Shown here piece after piece: positions 33,549-46,300 of a stretch of DNA of 64,000 nt. The first letter of the stretch is position 1. The number at the start of each line of letters is the position of its first letter. The stretch spans positions 2,600,266 to 2,664,265 of the forward strand of contig NW_024045133.1 of the NCBI RefSeq assembly GCF_012273895.1, written 5' to 3'. Under the pieces are notes generated by a model, which had not been told where the DNA came from, did not search any database, and worked only from the letters and a program-made list of their open reading frames with translations. This DNA is from Zerene cesonia. Lineage: Eukaryota; Arthropoda; Insecta; Lepidoptera; Pieridae. The position numbers and the translations under genes were made by a program.

Positions 33549-34015
33549 CTAGCTGTCCGCCCCGGCTTCGCCCGTGGTACATATAAAGCCTAAATTCTCC
33601 CTCAATACTTTTATTGTAGGGCATCTAAAACTGAAAGAATTCAAAACGGACCAGTAGTTCCTGAGATTAGCACGTTCAAACAAACAAACGAACAAACTCT
33701 TCAGCTTTATGATATATAGCTGTCCAGTTGAATATCTGAATTATTGCGATTAGAGTTAAAATTTGAGTTTAAATAATATCAAACGAACTAACTAACCCCT
33801 CAGCTTTATAGGTATACTGGTTTGGGTGTTTCAATAAAGATATGTTACGGAACCCCATTTTTTCCAAAATAAAATATAGTCTATGTTACTCGTGGATAAT
33901 GTAGCTTTCGAATGGTGAAAGAATTTTTAAAATCGGTCCAGTAGTTTTTGAGCCTATTCATTACAACCAAACAAACAAACAAACAAAGTTTTCCTCTTTA
34001 TAATATTAGTGTAGA
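33549..34015 (-). mobile_element. two further Helitron-like fragments
   Basis: 33549-33720 begins CTAGCTGTCCGCCCCGGCTT and carries GGCTTCGCCCGTGGTACATA; 33815-34015 carries GTCCAGTAGTTTTTGAGC and ends TATAATATTAGTG. Similar pieces occur at 59590-59745, 60500-60640 and 60683-60835. Confidence 0.55.
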
Positions 34016-34861
34016 CAACTCATTAATAATTTACTTATGATCTTGTCAAAATTATATAAGTTATTCTCAAATATTATGAAAATAGTAGAATTACGCTATA
34101 TCTTCCACAAGTATTAGCATAATTCTACTGGTAAATTCATCATATACAGAAAAAGAATATTAGCTGATTGTTATGACTTTTTAATAACAAACCACAGGAC
34201 AGTTCTCCGGCATGTTTATTTTAAATGTTATAACATTATGCATTGTTATATAAAGAGAATATTGTGTGTGCTATATACATGTTTTTATGTTATTTTTGTG
34301 TGCAATAAAGGATTCTTTATGTATCTATCTGTGATTTTAAAAGAGCAACTGTTTCATACCGGCTCTTCTCTGTAGAAACTGCTTTCCGAAATGTATTATT
34401 TTTATGAATTGTGACGATTTAAATGCGTTTTTAAACGAAGTCTATTTGAATAGATGAATGTTTGAGTTTGATTTGGTAATTGGGAACGTCAGTTAAAAAT
34501 CTTTGGAATGCAACTCAGACGTAAAAACCTTTATATTAAGATCAGTTTCTTGCTTGGTAAATCTTTTATAGATAGTGCTGAGTTGAAAAATACAGCAATA
34601 CAATACATTTTATTATATTCTCGGTTATAGGCTGCCCAACGTATAGACCCTGATTAGTGCACCAGAAAGGCAAACAGTTAATGAAATACCATTTTAATAT
34701 GAACAATAAAACTATAAAAAGTTTGTGACCACACCTTGCCTGTTTAAATACGTTATATCTTAATTATAACTGCCAACACAAGAGATATTTGATTGATTCG
34801 ATTGCCAATATTGATGGCGAGCCACAGGTGCTGTTTCATTCGATGGTTCTGTAGGATTTAT

Positions 34862-35160
34862 TTATGCGGGCAACTGAGCAGTTGCCTTGATGAAAAGCGA
34901 TCACCACCGCCCATGAACAGGCATGGTAGAGCATGGCAGAGGTAGTGCCTCTGCGATGCTCAGCCCGCTTTTAAGGAAAGGCTTGATGATGGGATAAAGG
35001 GAATGGATTGAGAAGGGTGAGGAAAAGGAAACGGGTCTCCCCCATTCTCCGTACGAAACACAATAGCATGCTACTATTTCCCGCCGGTTTTCCAAGGGGT
35101 GTGATAGTTTTCCAGTGCGAGCTGATATAAATCATGCCGAAGCGTGCTCGACTCCCACAA
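34862..35160 (-). mobile_element. SINE family B
   Basis: GCGGGCAACTGAGCAGTTGC to AGCGTGCTCGACTCCCAC. Confidence 0.78.
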
Positions 35161-36728
35161 GTAAATATAGTATATATTTGAGTACGACTTCTTAGCCAGC
35201 AAATACGTACTGATGTTGATGATAAAATATGATACTTATACATCGTTTAAACTTTAATCAAATTAAATAAAATATCTATAAAACTTTGTAGCCAACTGTG
35301 CAGACATGAAATATGTTTTTTAAAAACTTTGTAACCACAATTCTGACAAATAATCTTCTTAAAGTGTGTAAAATTTAAAGAGATATTGCATTATTTCATT
35401 TCACCACCCATCCCTAATGCTGAATCATACAGGAACACAATTCTCCGATCAGGGTGACTCCCACATGCATTGTTTTTCATTCCCTCATAGTTATCCACCA
35501 AATATAACTGTATTAAAATGAAATATGATTTTGTGTATAAACAGTGAGTTTGTGTTATAAATTTTATAATGTTTATGTCTGTGTGTGTTTATAATGTTAT
35601 TATAACACTATATATTTTGTTGTGGGTTTGCTTTTTTATACAATGCCAGTGCCAATTGACTTTTAAGGCAGGAAAATATTTTCTTTTAAATCGCTAATAT
35701 ATAGCTCTCTTTATAATCTGTACTCGTTATAATTGTCTGACTTCTATATTATGCCGCTTTCGTGATTGTTCTATTTAAAGTCTAAGTTGATATTTTAAGT
35801 ATCTATTCAGTTTATTCGCATTTTATTGAATACGATTTTCATAAATTTTTGTTTAACAATTTTTGCCTATTAAACTTTTGCTTAATCGTTGTTCATAGCT
35901 ATAAATTCATAAACATTTTTAACGAAGTAATATGGTACAATAATGAAGCCAACATGCCGTTTATTACGTTTAATATCAGTTTATTAGTTTATTTATTTAT
36001 CTATTTATTTATTTATTGATTTATTTATTTATCATTAATATTATTACAAAAATTATACAAATTTACAATTGTACATCCATTTCAGTTGCGTGCGATATAT
36101 GAAAACAAATCATTTTTTTAACCGACGTTCCCGAAAAAATGGAGGGGGACTGTATTTCTGTTTTGCTTTTGATGATCCTGATCACTTACTATAACTCTTT
36201 GTGTTTGTTATAAAAATTTTATTTGGTTTTAGAAACTGCGATGCCTCCTCCACAGGGACTTTGGTGACTTTATACATAAAAAAAGCATTAATTTTTAACT
36301 TTTGGTCGCATTATATTAATCATAATAAACGTTTATTTATTTATTTTGTCTCCTGCTCCTTGCTTGATGCTCGAGAATCGACCCGGTGAAGGTTCAAACA
36401 GAACGCTCGATGTAGAACAAAAAAAACTAAAGAATGTCTGTCTCTTCTTCACGCTTAAACAACTGAAACGATTTGGATGAAATTTGGTATGAAGATAATT
36501 TGAGACCCAAGGTATAGGATAGGTTTTACCCGGACTACCCACGGACAGAGTTACTTTTACCCTTATAATAATTAGTAGGGATACCATAAGAAACACAGCT
36601 GGCAACATAAACGAAAACTAAATAAAATTATTAGTACATAGTAGATGTACACGTTATATATGTACCCAATATATAGTGCTACATGTCGTGCTGTATTAAA
36701 TCCTAACCTTTTCATACGATTCATTAAT

Positions 36729-37034
36729 CATCATCATCATCAGCCCATATATGTTCCCACTGCTGGGACACAGGCCTCCTATGAGGGGTCAGGCCATAAT
36801 CTACCACGCTGGCCAAGTGCGGGTTGGCAGATGTCACATGTCGTCAAACTTTTTGATTCTCGGACATGCCGGTTTCCTCACGATGTTTTCCTTCACCGTG
36901 AGCAGTGGTGATGTTATTCTACATGCGCAGATAAATTGAAAAATCAATTTATTTCCTGCACGCTCGCCCGGTCTCGAACCCCGACTTATGGATTTTGAAG
37001 TCCGAGGTTCTCACCACGGAGCTACCACTGCTTC
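36729..37034 (-). mobile_element. SINE family C, full length
   Basis: (CATCAT)n CAGCCCATATATGTTCCCAC to GAGCTACCACTGCTT, with B box GGTTCGAGACC on the minus strand. Ends 46 nt before the giant exon. Confidence 0.85.
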
Positions 37035-37080
37035 ATTCGATTCATTAATATTAACTTTTAAACGGTTATTACTTTTTCAG

Positions 37081-40000
37081 TGGCCAAACCACACCAGCTT
37101 TGGATGACTACGAGGGAATCTATACAGTAGAATCGGCGAATATAAACCAAACATCCCAAGAAATAGTCGAGGTATCTGCTCAAATTAACCAACCCTTCAT
37201 ACAAGAATTTCCAAAAGCACTTAATTCTTATAAAGCCCTTAAGAAGCAATATAAACCCTTTACCGGTTCTGTCAAATTCCCATTTCTAAATAAACCCTTA
37301 AATTTAGAAGATAATGTTAAAGACGAGCTGGTTAATAATGTTCATGCAGAAGAGACTAAATTTAAACAAACAGAGTATTACGATGAAGACATCAAGAGAA
37401 AAGAGAAAGAACTTGCAGTTAAGACAATAGTAGAAAGACTCAAATTTGTGCAATCCCTTACGAATAGTAGAGCATATGAAAGATACAGACATGAATTTAA
37501 AAAAAGCGATGTGGAGGAGAAGATTGATAGAAGTTTCAAACAGGAAAAGAAAGAAGTTAAAAAGATACAAAAAATAGAAAAACTTGATAAACCAACGTCG
37601 AAATGTGGGACGGATAAGAGTGATTTGCAAACTATAAAAATGACAGCATTTGATATTGTTGATGAAAATATCAAAAGAGCTGTCTCGGTAGCTGAAGAAA
37701 TAAAAAGGGAAATTGACGTAGAATTGACAGATAAACGACAGACTTTAGAAAAAGGAGATAAAATAGATGACAACAAACTCAAGTCTTCTGGTTTTCAAAA
37801 GCAAAGTTTCAAGAAAACAGATAAAGAAATTAAAGAATCTTCCCTCAAAACTTTAACTAAACGAAGTGCTTTTAATCTTGGCTTGCAAACTATACCATAT
37901 ATGAAATCATACATGGAGTCTAATTATTTCAAAACAATTATCATAAAAACAATATTTCTTCACTTGACTAAATTCCTCGTATCATTATCAAGATATATGT
38001 TAAGCAAACAGAAGTCTATCAAACAAATATATGACTACAATAAGCAACTTAAAACCGGTGAATATATGCTTGAGAGACAAGATGAAGAATATTATGAGGA
38101 TAGAATTTTATCCGGAGCCGAAATGTCTAGAAAATTTGGTAAAACTCCTTTAGAGTTTACAGAAAAAATGGATAAAGTAATAATTGAAATGGAAGGTGAA
38201 ACTCGAGTAGAGAGAAGTAGGTCTCGAAGCCGAAGTAGAGTTACGGAAAGTACTACATGTAACGAATGGGAATATGAAAAGAAAACTGAACTCATGGAAG
38301 AGCTGGTTCGGAAGTTTTACTACGCTTACGTATTATACGTTCAATGGAGCGAGTATTATGATCTTGGTAAGACAAAGCAAATCGAAGAGCGTTTGGAGGC
38401 GTCAACAAAAGAGATAATGAAAAAAGAAATATTTGAGAAAGAGCTGATGGAGAAAGTGATTAAAGAAGAAACGCCACTAACATATGTAGCAGTTGTTGAA
38501 TCTCATGTTTATCCAAACGAAGAAGCTATACGTCGAGATACTTTGAAGAGGTCTGAACAAGTTGAAAGTATTGCAGTCGATGTAATGAAAAAAGACAATA
38601 TTGTTATTAATAAAAAAGAACAAACAGCAACTTGCACCGATCTTCAGCACCAAATTATAGAAATCAGAAAAGAAAAACCTATAGAAAAGGTAGTAGTAGT
38701 CGAGTCTATTGAAGATATTACTCCGATCGACGAAGAGAAACCATTAGCTTTCTTCGAAAAGGGAATAACTGAAATAGCTGTCCAGAATACTACGGAAGTA
38801 TTGGAACCTGTAGTTGAAATAAAATCTGAACAAACTCAACTGAAACAAGCCCATTCTTCCATTGAAAAATCTAGTGTGGTAATAGCTAGTAATGAGGGTA
38901 TAGTACTTCAAGAAGATAAAGATGAAGAATTTGTTATACCTGATATACGACCAAGAAAATCAATCACAATGATAGAGCCAGCATTAAAAATAGTTGCTGA
39001 AACTTCCGACATTGTTATCGCTGAACCCAGATTGGAAATTATTGAAATCACTGAAGAACCGTCAAAAACATTAATGTCTGTAATAGAAGAACCAGTAAAA
39101 ACAATAGCACAAACAACAGAAGTTCAAATTCATGAAATACAAACTGAACCACTAGAAGAAATTAAATCTATCAAAGAAATGACTAAGACTACCATTGAAC
39201 CAGTCACAAAACCAGTTGCTGAAGTATTTGAAACGATAATAAATCAACCAAAAACTGAAACAATCGAATGTATTGATGTAAAGCAGGAAATGCCAAAGGT
39301 ATTATTTGAGCCTCTATCAAAATCAATTGCTGAAACCAATATAGTAAAGACGGATGAGGCAAATGTAAGTAAGTTTGTTGAAAGTATTCCGAAATCCGCA
39401 AATGTGAAATCATCAGTTGAAACACCAACCAAAGTTGTGGCGCAAAGAGAGCTTTTTATAGATGTGGAAAATACCCAAATATTAGATAATTTAAAAATAA
39501 AAGAAGAATTTTCTGATACTTTAGTGGAAACTCCTTCACATACTGTTGCGATGCAAAGTGAAACGTTCTTGGATGAAATGAGCGTTGAGCTTCACGCTCA
39601 AGTTGATGTCAAACGAGAAAGTATTAAAAATATATTTGAACAGCCCATTCAGACCGTTGCTCAAAAACATGAGACATATGTAGAAACAGCTGATCTAAGT
39701 ACGTTAGAAAAAATAAAAAAGACGGAAGAAAATACACGTTATTCAATTGAAACACCAACTAAATCCGTTGCTGAAACTGGTGAGGTTGATGTTATCTTTG
39801 CTGATATTGGATTATATAATGTAGACAAAGTGAAAGCAGAAAACACTGTCCTTGCTATTGAAACTTCTTTTAAATCTATTGCAGATATCCTTGAACCTGA
39901 CACGAACGAAGAAAACATTCAACAATTAGACAAACTTAATTTTGTTGGTGAAAAAATTGCAGCATTTGTTGAAACTCCTTCTAAAGTCGTTGCTGAAACT

Positions 40001-43000
40001 AGTCAAACTGTCATTAACGAATCTAGTGCAGATTTGTTTGGAACTGCAATAACAAATATCGAAAATACTAATAACAAAGTAGAAACACCACAGAAAATTG
40101 TAGCTCAGATGTTTGAGACTTATGTGAATGATTCTAGCAAAGAATTTGAAAAGTTCCATATCAAAAGCAGCAAATTAGAAGCCGCAATTGAAAATACTGT
40201 AAAAACTATTGCCGAAACGAATGAAACGTATATTGATGAAGCTGTTGGTGTAATTGGTAAATTTAAATTAAGTGAAGAAAAATTAAAATCTGATTTTGAA
40301 ACTCAATTAAAAACAGTAGCTCAAACGAATGTAACATTGACAGATGAAATAAGTGGAATATTTAAAAGCGATAAATTAAAGACAGATAACCCTAGTACTT
40401 TGATTGAGTCGCCGATTAAAAGTGTAGCAGTATCCTGTGAAACTTTATTAAACGAAGCTGGTAGTAAATTCGTAGAAAAAACAACAATTCAAGAAAATTC
40501 GAATATTGCTATTGAAGTTCCATTTAAAACTGTAGCCAATAAGATAGAAATAAGCGCAAATGAAGAAATTCAAGGGGTTGTTGAAAAATTCGACGTTAAA
40601 ATGGAAATTTCTAAACCTTCAATCGATATAAATTTTAAGCCCGTTGCGGAAATTAGTAACAAAATATTAAGCGAAAGTAGTGCGGAAATGGAAATAAAAG
40701 AATTTAAGACTAATACACCAAAAATGTTAATGGATGACTCACTTCGATTTGTAGCTGAAGCTATAATACCTTTTATCGAAGAACCTAGAAGTGAGGCTCT
40801 TGAGACACCAAAAATAATAAACGCAGAAGCTAAGCTAGCTATAGATAATTTCGAACCAACAACAATAACTGAAGTTTTACCCGCAGAACCAAATCAAGAA
40901 CCTTTTGAAGTACAAGAAGTTAAGAATAAAATACCTTCATCGACCTTAGAAGAACCACTTTTACCTGTAGCAGAAACAATATACACTTGTACGGAGGGCC
41001 CAAAGGATGATATTTTCAATGTTCCTAAAATTACAGAAGAACATGCAAAGACTCACTTTAAAAGCTCGGAAGCGACAAAAGTTACAGATGTATTACCTTT
41101 AGAACCTCCATGCAATTTACTAGAAGTTCCAGAAATAAAACGCCGCCAGTCGCGAACTTTGCTCGAAGAGACTAAATTAGTGGCTGCAAATACAGAATTA
41201 AATTATCAGCTAGGGCCAAAAGAAGACAACTTTATAATACCTAACGTAATCAACCAAAACGCCAATTTAAAAATAAATGAACTTAAGGCAATTGAAACAT
41301 TAGTCGTTAATTTAGAAGAAGCGGCGCAAAAGTCTTCAGTAGAATTTAAAATAGATGAAATGAAGACAAAAACATCGATTGCAGACAATTTAAAAACTGT
41401 TGCTCAGAAAGTTGAAGTCTCAGCAGCTGAGTCAGAGGAATCATTTTCTGATGTAAGTGAAGCTTTCTTACAATCTGCTTCTTTGACTGTACAGTCTCTA
41501 GCAGCTTTAGCGCAAACAGCAGTGATTCCTACTGAAGAAGTGAAAACAGGAGCTAAATCTTCCGAGCTGTCTAGCCATAACGCCAAAATACTTCTACAAG
41601 AATCTACCGCAGCTCATGTGTTACAGATAAACGCCTTGTCTTCTTCAATAAATGAAAACTTCGAGATATCTAAAAACTTGAAGAAAGTCGAAACTGCCGT
41701 TGAAAGTTCTGAAACTGTAACGGCCAAGGTATCGGAAATTGAAGTAAAAGAAGCAAAATGCGAAATAACTGAAATTGAAGATGAAAGCTCATACGCAGAT
41801 GTACAAGCTCAATATACAGTCGAATTGGCTCACGAAGAAACTGATGTTCCTGTTGATGCTTCTGCTGAATTGAAAATAGTAAACAAACAGGCTGTCAAAG
41901 AACAACAAGAGGACATTACTGCAACATTGGAAATAGATACACAGTACATACAAAAGGATATTGAATACATGGAGAACGGCATGACATCAATTATACAATC
42001 AGTGGATGCAGATCTCCAAGCATCAAAACTATCAAAGAAGTTTAAAAAATCCTTTAAAGTGGAAGCTCAAATTGTACGCAATGAAAGCAGTAAGAGTCCA
42101 TCGCCAGATACTCCTGTTATAGACGTTTATTTCTTCAGAGTCGACACCCCTCACGAACGTAAACGTGAAATAAGTTCTGAAGTTCAGTCAACGGAATTAG
42201 ATTATAGATCTGTAAAGAAACGTCGTTACACACAAGCCGAAATGTCAATTGCCCAATCTATTGGCATAGAATACCAGATTTCCGACTCAGACCAGGAATC
42301 GGAATCTGAATATATGGAAATTGAATATGTCGATGAAGCGGAATATATTAAACGACAATCCACCAAATTGCAAGCAGCTGTAGCATTAGATCAAAGAGTA
42401 GCAACTGAAGAAGCTGAAAGGCAAGTCTCACAAAGTCTTCAATCTTCTCAAAATAAACATAAAAGTAGTAAACACAAGAGGAGTGAAGCATCAATTGCTG
42501 TTAGTGCAAGACAAGAAAACGCAAGCCTACGTGAACAGAGCAGTGCATCCATAGAAGTCAGTCGGCAAAGTAATCAAGCAATGACGGCCACGTCGATCAC
42601 TGCAAGTGCTGAACATCTAAGTGTTAGTGGACAAAGCGCAAATGCATCACTAGAAGTAAGTCAACAAAGTTGCGAAGCGTCTATTGCTGGTTCACTTGCT
42701 GTAAGTGCAAAACAGGAACAAATATTTAATGCGACACAAAACAGTTATGAATCTGCAGAAATTAGTCAACAAAGACAATCAGCAGTTGCTGTGAGAAGGA
42801 AAAAGAAACATATGACTGCAAGTGCGCTACAAAGCAGTCATGTATCCGTAGAAAGTCATGAAGAAACAAATCAAGAAGCCTCTGCTGTTCAAGTTGGTAG
42901 CACACGAAAAAGTACCAACATACAAGAACTAGAAGTTGACTCGAAATCATTACAAAAGGATATAAACGTAATAGAAATGGAAATTGAATCGCGACACGCC

Positions 43001-43390
43001 AAACTATCTTCAGTAGATGCTCACGCTATAAAATTAGAAACGAGTAAAACCAGAATCGACGACTCCAATGTTTCAATCCAAGATGTAACTAAAAGCCCTT
43101 CCCCTCCCATTGAACCACCGACTCCTTTAACTGACGAATACATGTTTAGACTTGTAGCTCCCCTACCTAGTAGAGAAGGAACGCCAGTACCCAGAGATTG
43201 CACGGATAGCTCAGAATCAGAAGAAGAAGTACTTAAAAAGAAACTAATTCCCCACATTGACTTGACAATTGAACAGAGAATATTCGATCCTCCGTTACCA
43301 ACGCCACCAACTTCACCAGAAAGAAGAGCCAAGCCGTTTTACACAAAGCCGGGTTTAAGAGGTGGTGGTGATAAATTGGATATTACAAAG
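37081..43390 (+). CDS. giant 6.3-kb exon of the repeat-rich gene
   Basis: 2103 codons are open without interruption from 37082 to the GTATGT donor at 43391. Codon use, absence of stops and repeat conservation support real coding; opposite-strand ORFs here are shadows. Composition is strongly Glu/Lys/Ser/Thr-rich with few Trp and Cys, typical of an elongated or disordered scaffold. Charged N-terminal third to about 38960, repeat array about 38970-41430, then acidic and Ser/Gln blocks. Confidence 0.9.
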
Positions 43391-46300
43391 GTATGTAATC
43401 AAAACATAATTTAACAAAAAACTGAACTGCCTTCAAATTGTTAGAACTAGAAAATTTTCCACCAGGAAGCTATAAAATTATCTGCCAAACATGATAGGCA
43501 CTAGTTATCAATAAAAAAAAAATGCTTATAAAGAGATAACAAACACAAAAAATACCCTCGAATTGATAGCCTACTCCTTTTTTGAAGTCGTTTGATAAGC
43601 TATTCACTATTATAGCAGTTTGGGAAAACTGAGCAAAATGAGGTTTAATTGTCCTTGGTCAATTAACATTTAATGCAATATCGATATTTATTTATTTGTA
43701 TGTATAAGGGTATTTAACCATTTAGTAGCTATGTTGCGCGGTTTCACCCGTAAACGAATGTTATGTTTTATTCTGATACATAAGCTACATCACTGCCAAG
43801 TATCATCAAAATCCGACCAACCTCATAATCTCTCACGTTTTACATATTATAAGTAAGATAAGATACAATAAAGTACATTCTAATAAAAAACTAGTTGCGC
43901 CCCGCGGTTTCACCCACGTAAGTCCGTATCCCGTAGGAATATCGGGATTAAAAGTTGCCTATATGTAATTTAGTTGTCCAGCAGCCTATGTACCAAATTT
44001 CATTGCAATCGGTTCAGTAGTTTTTGCGTGAAAGAGTAACAGACGCACACATACATATGCATCCATCCTCACAAACTTTTGCCTTTATAGTATTAGTAGG
44101 ATACCATTCGTAAGCATTATTCACATGATATCCACACAATAAACCATATTTTTTATGACAGAGCAAGCAAAGGAGAAAGTGGGCCATCTGATATTTAATG
44201 GTCTCCACCGACCATAAACACTTGTAACATCAGAGATGTTACAGGTGCTTTGCCGGCCTTTAAATGACATATACTCGCTTTTCTAGACGGCCGGATGTCG
44301 TATTTAATTCGATTATATATTCGTTGTTGTTAATTAAACCAAGCTGTAGTTCTTAAAGAATTCTGTAAATTTCTTATGTGTCACAAATGCATAAAGAAAG
44401 AAAATGACGTATTTAAAGGTCGGAGTTAAATACTCTACATAACATCTGTAGCTAATACATTCATATATACGAAATATGAATGAATAATAAGAATATGAAT
44501 AATTCAGTCTGTTATATAATGATCTATTAATATCTAATTACCAATATAAAAGCGATATTCTTTTATCGTGCCAGTACACTAGCACTCTCAGTCAGAGTAG
44601 GGCTTAAGCCTTTAACGAAGTTAACACACATTTAACAATCTAATCTAAAGTTTTTATATAGGAAGAAATCCTTGAAATTGGTAGACAGTCGACTCTCCTT
44701 GCATCTGCAATTGAAGAGACCCTTCAAAGCATACAGCAGTATAAAACAGAAGCTGGTATAAACACTAATCAAGATATGGATTACACATATAGTTCAAGTG
44801 AAAAGACAAGTGAATGTAAAGCGATGGAATTCAAAGAGTATAAAAGCGAAGATGCAATGGATAAGAAGGTGGAAGTCCTTATCGATAAAATGATAGAAAC
44901 TTCCAGACGTTTCTCTGGCGATGCTGGTGAAAATGTAGGGACAGCAAAGGAAGAAGGAAAGGAACGTATTATACCGATTAGTCAGGTGAGTTTTTAACCG
45001 ATTTTCCCAGAAACGAAGGTTCTCAAAACGACAGGGTTTTTTGACTTAACAAAGGGGTGGGTTTTCAACCGATTGATTTCGACGGATTGAAGTGATTCTT
45101 TTTGAGTTTAATGAGTTTTCTTTTGTACTAACACTCGGAGGTTCCGGCCAAGCTATTCTACGTCAATAGCGAGCCTGGATGAGTTAGTCTATCATGTTAG
45201 CATTTGATTACAATCCAACGAGAATCGAACCTAGATCATCAGTTAAAATACTCGCAGACCTAACCACTATACAGTAGTGGTAATTATGAAGTTGTATTTA
45301 AAAGTTTGCCATTTAAATTCATTAAGAAAGTGTCGCTAGAAACACAAATATATATAAATAAAAATATAGTTATCTTGCAATAAGTGCATTGAATTATCCT
45401 AAAAATTAAAATATAAACAACAATCTTTTCAGCACAAATCCATTAAAAACTCTGACATTTTTCAATTCCATTCTGACTATTTAAGAGGGCATTAACGAAT
45501 CAATTATTTCAAAACCGATAACAACAAACAAACACGCCATCAAACAATGATATATTTTAAATCACTATCGTTTCAATTAGTTGCATTTGGCTCGCTTTCA
45601 AAATAAATATTTTGGCAGAGACAATTGGTGATTTTTAGTCTCAAATATATCGAGGTGATGAGAGGTACACTGTAAGTAGACATTAAATAAGTATTCGACA
45701 ATAGATTCTATTTATAATCTTTATGTAATTGTAATTAAACACAAGGAAATAACGTAGTATGTCCATGTATATACCATAAACTGTTTGTCTTGGCTTTATC
45801 GAGTTCAAGCCGTGGTGAAAAGATTTACCACTTAGAAATTAAAGACTTTTTAACGGGAGACAGTCTCCCCGTGACCACACTCGCTGTAAAGTGTTCGAAA
45901 CGTCGCGTTAATAATAAGTATCTAATGAATATATCGTTAAAAAGTCTTTAATTTCTAAATGTATAATATTCGCGTAAAATCAAACACAAAAAAATACTAA
46001 GATTTACCACGCTAGCAATCTGCCCGCGGCTTCTCCTGCTTAGTCAAGAGAAAATCCAATTGCTATATCATGTTTCACCACAGTAAAAACTAGCCTATGT
46101 CACTCTCTTGCCTCCTAACTATCACCACACGAAAGTCGTATCATAAATTCTGGCGAAGCGTAAAAAAGACAAACAAACAAACATATTTCGCATATATTAT
46201 ATAAGTCAGAATGGTACTGATTTAAAATGTATCGGAAGGTATGATAGAAGTATTTGTAAAATCTATGTATTAATTAACAAACAAATCTAGAAACGAAACC

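Larger units (their letters stand above)
29501..37080. other. intergenic, repeat-rich; no supported gene
   Basis: The 7.6 kb between the divergent mannosidase start and the giant exon contains SINE B, SINE C, Lep1-like Helitrons and AT-rich tracts (34020-34860, 35230-36200). The missing 5' exon(s) of the repeat-rich gene should be here, but I could not identify them. Confidence 0.6.

Noticed and set aside
33337..33624. Minus-strand open frame of 95 codons with a Lys/Arg-rich and Cys-containing segment
   Set aside because: No homology recognised, no splice or start context, and its C-terminal and N-terminal parts overlap Helitron-like sequence.
37304..43332. Several antisense open frames of 60-134 codons within the giant exon
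   Set aside because: Shadow frames of a long coding exon with skewed composition; no independent coding evidence.
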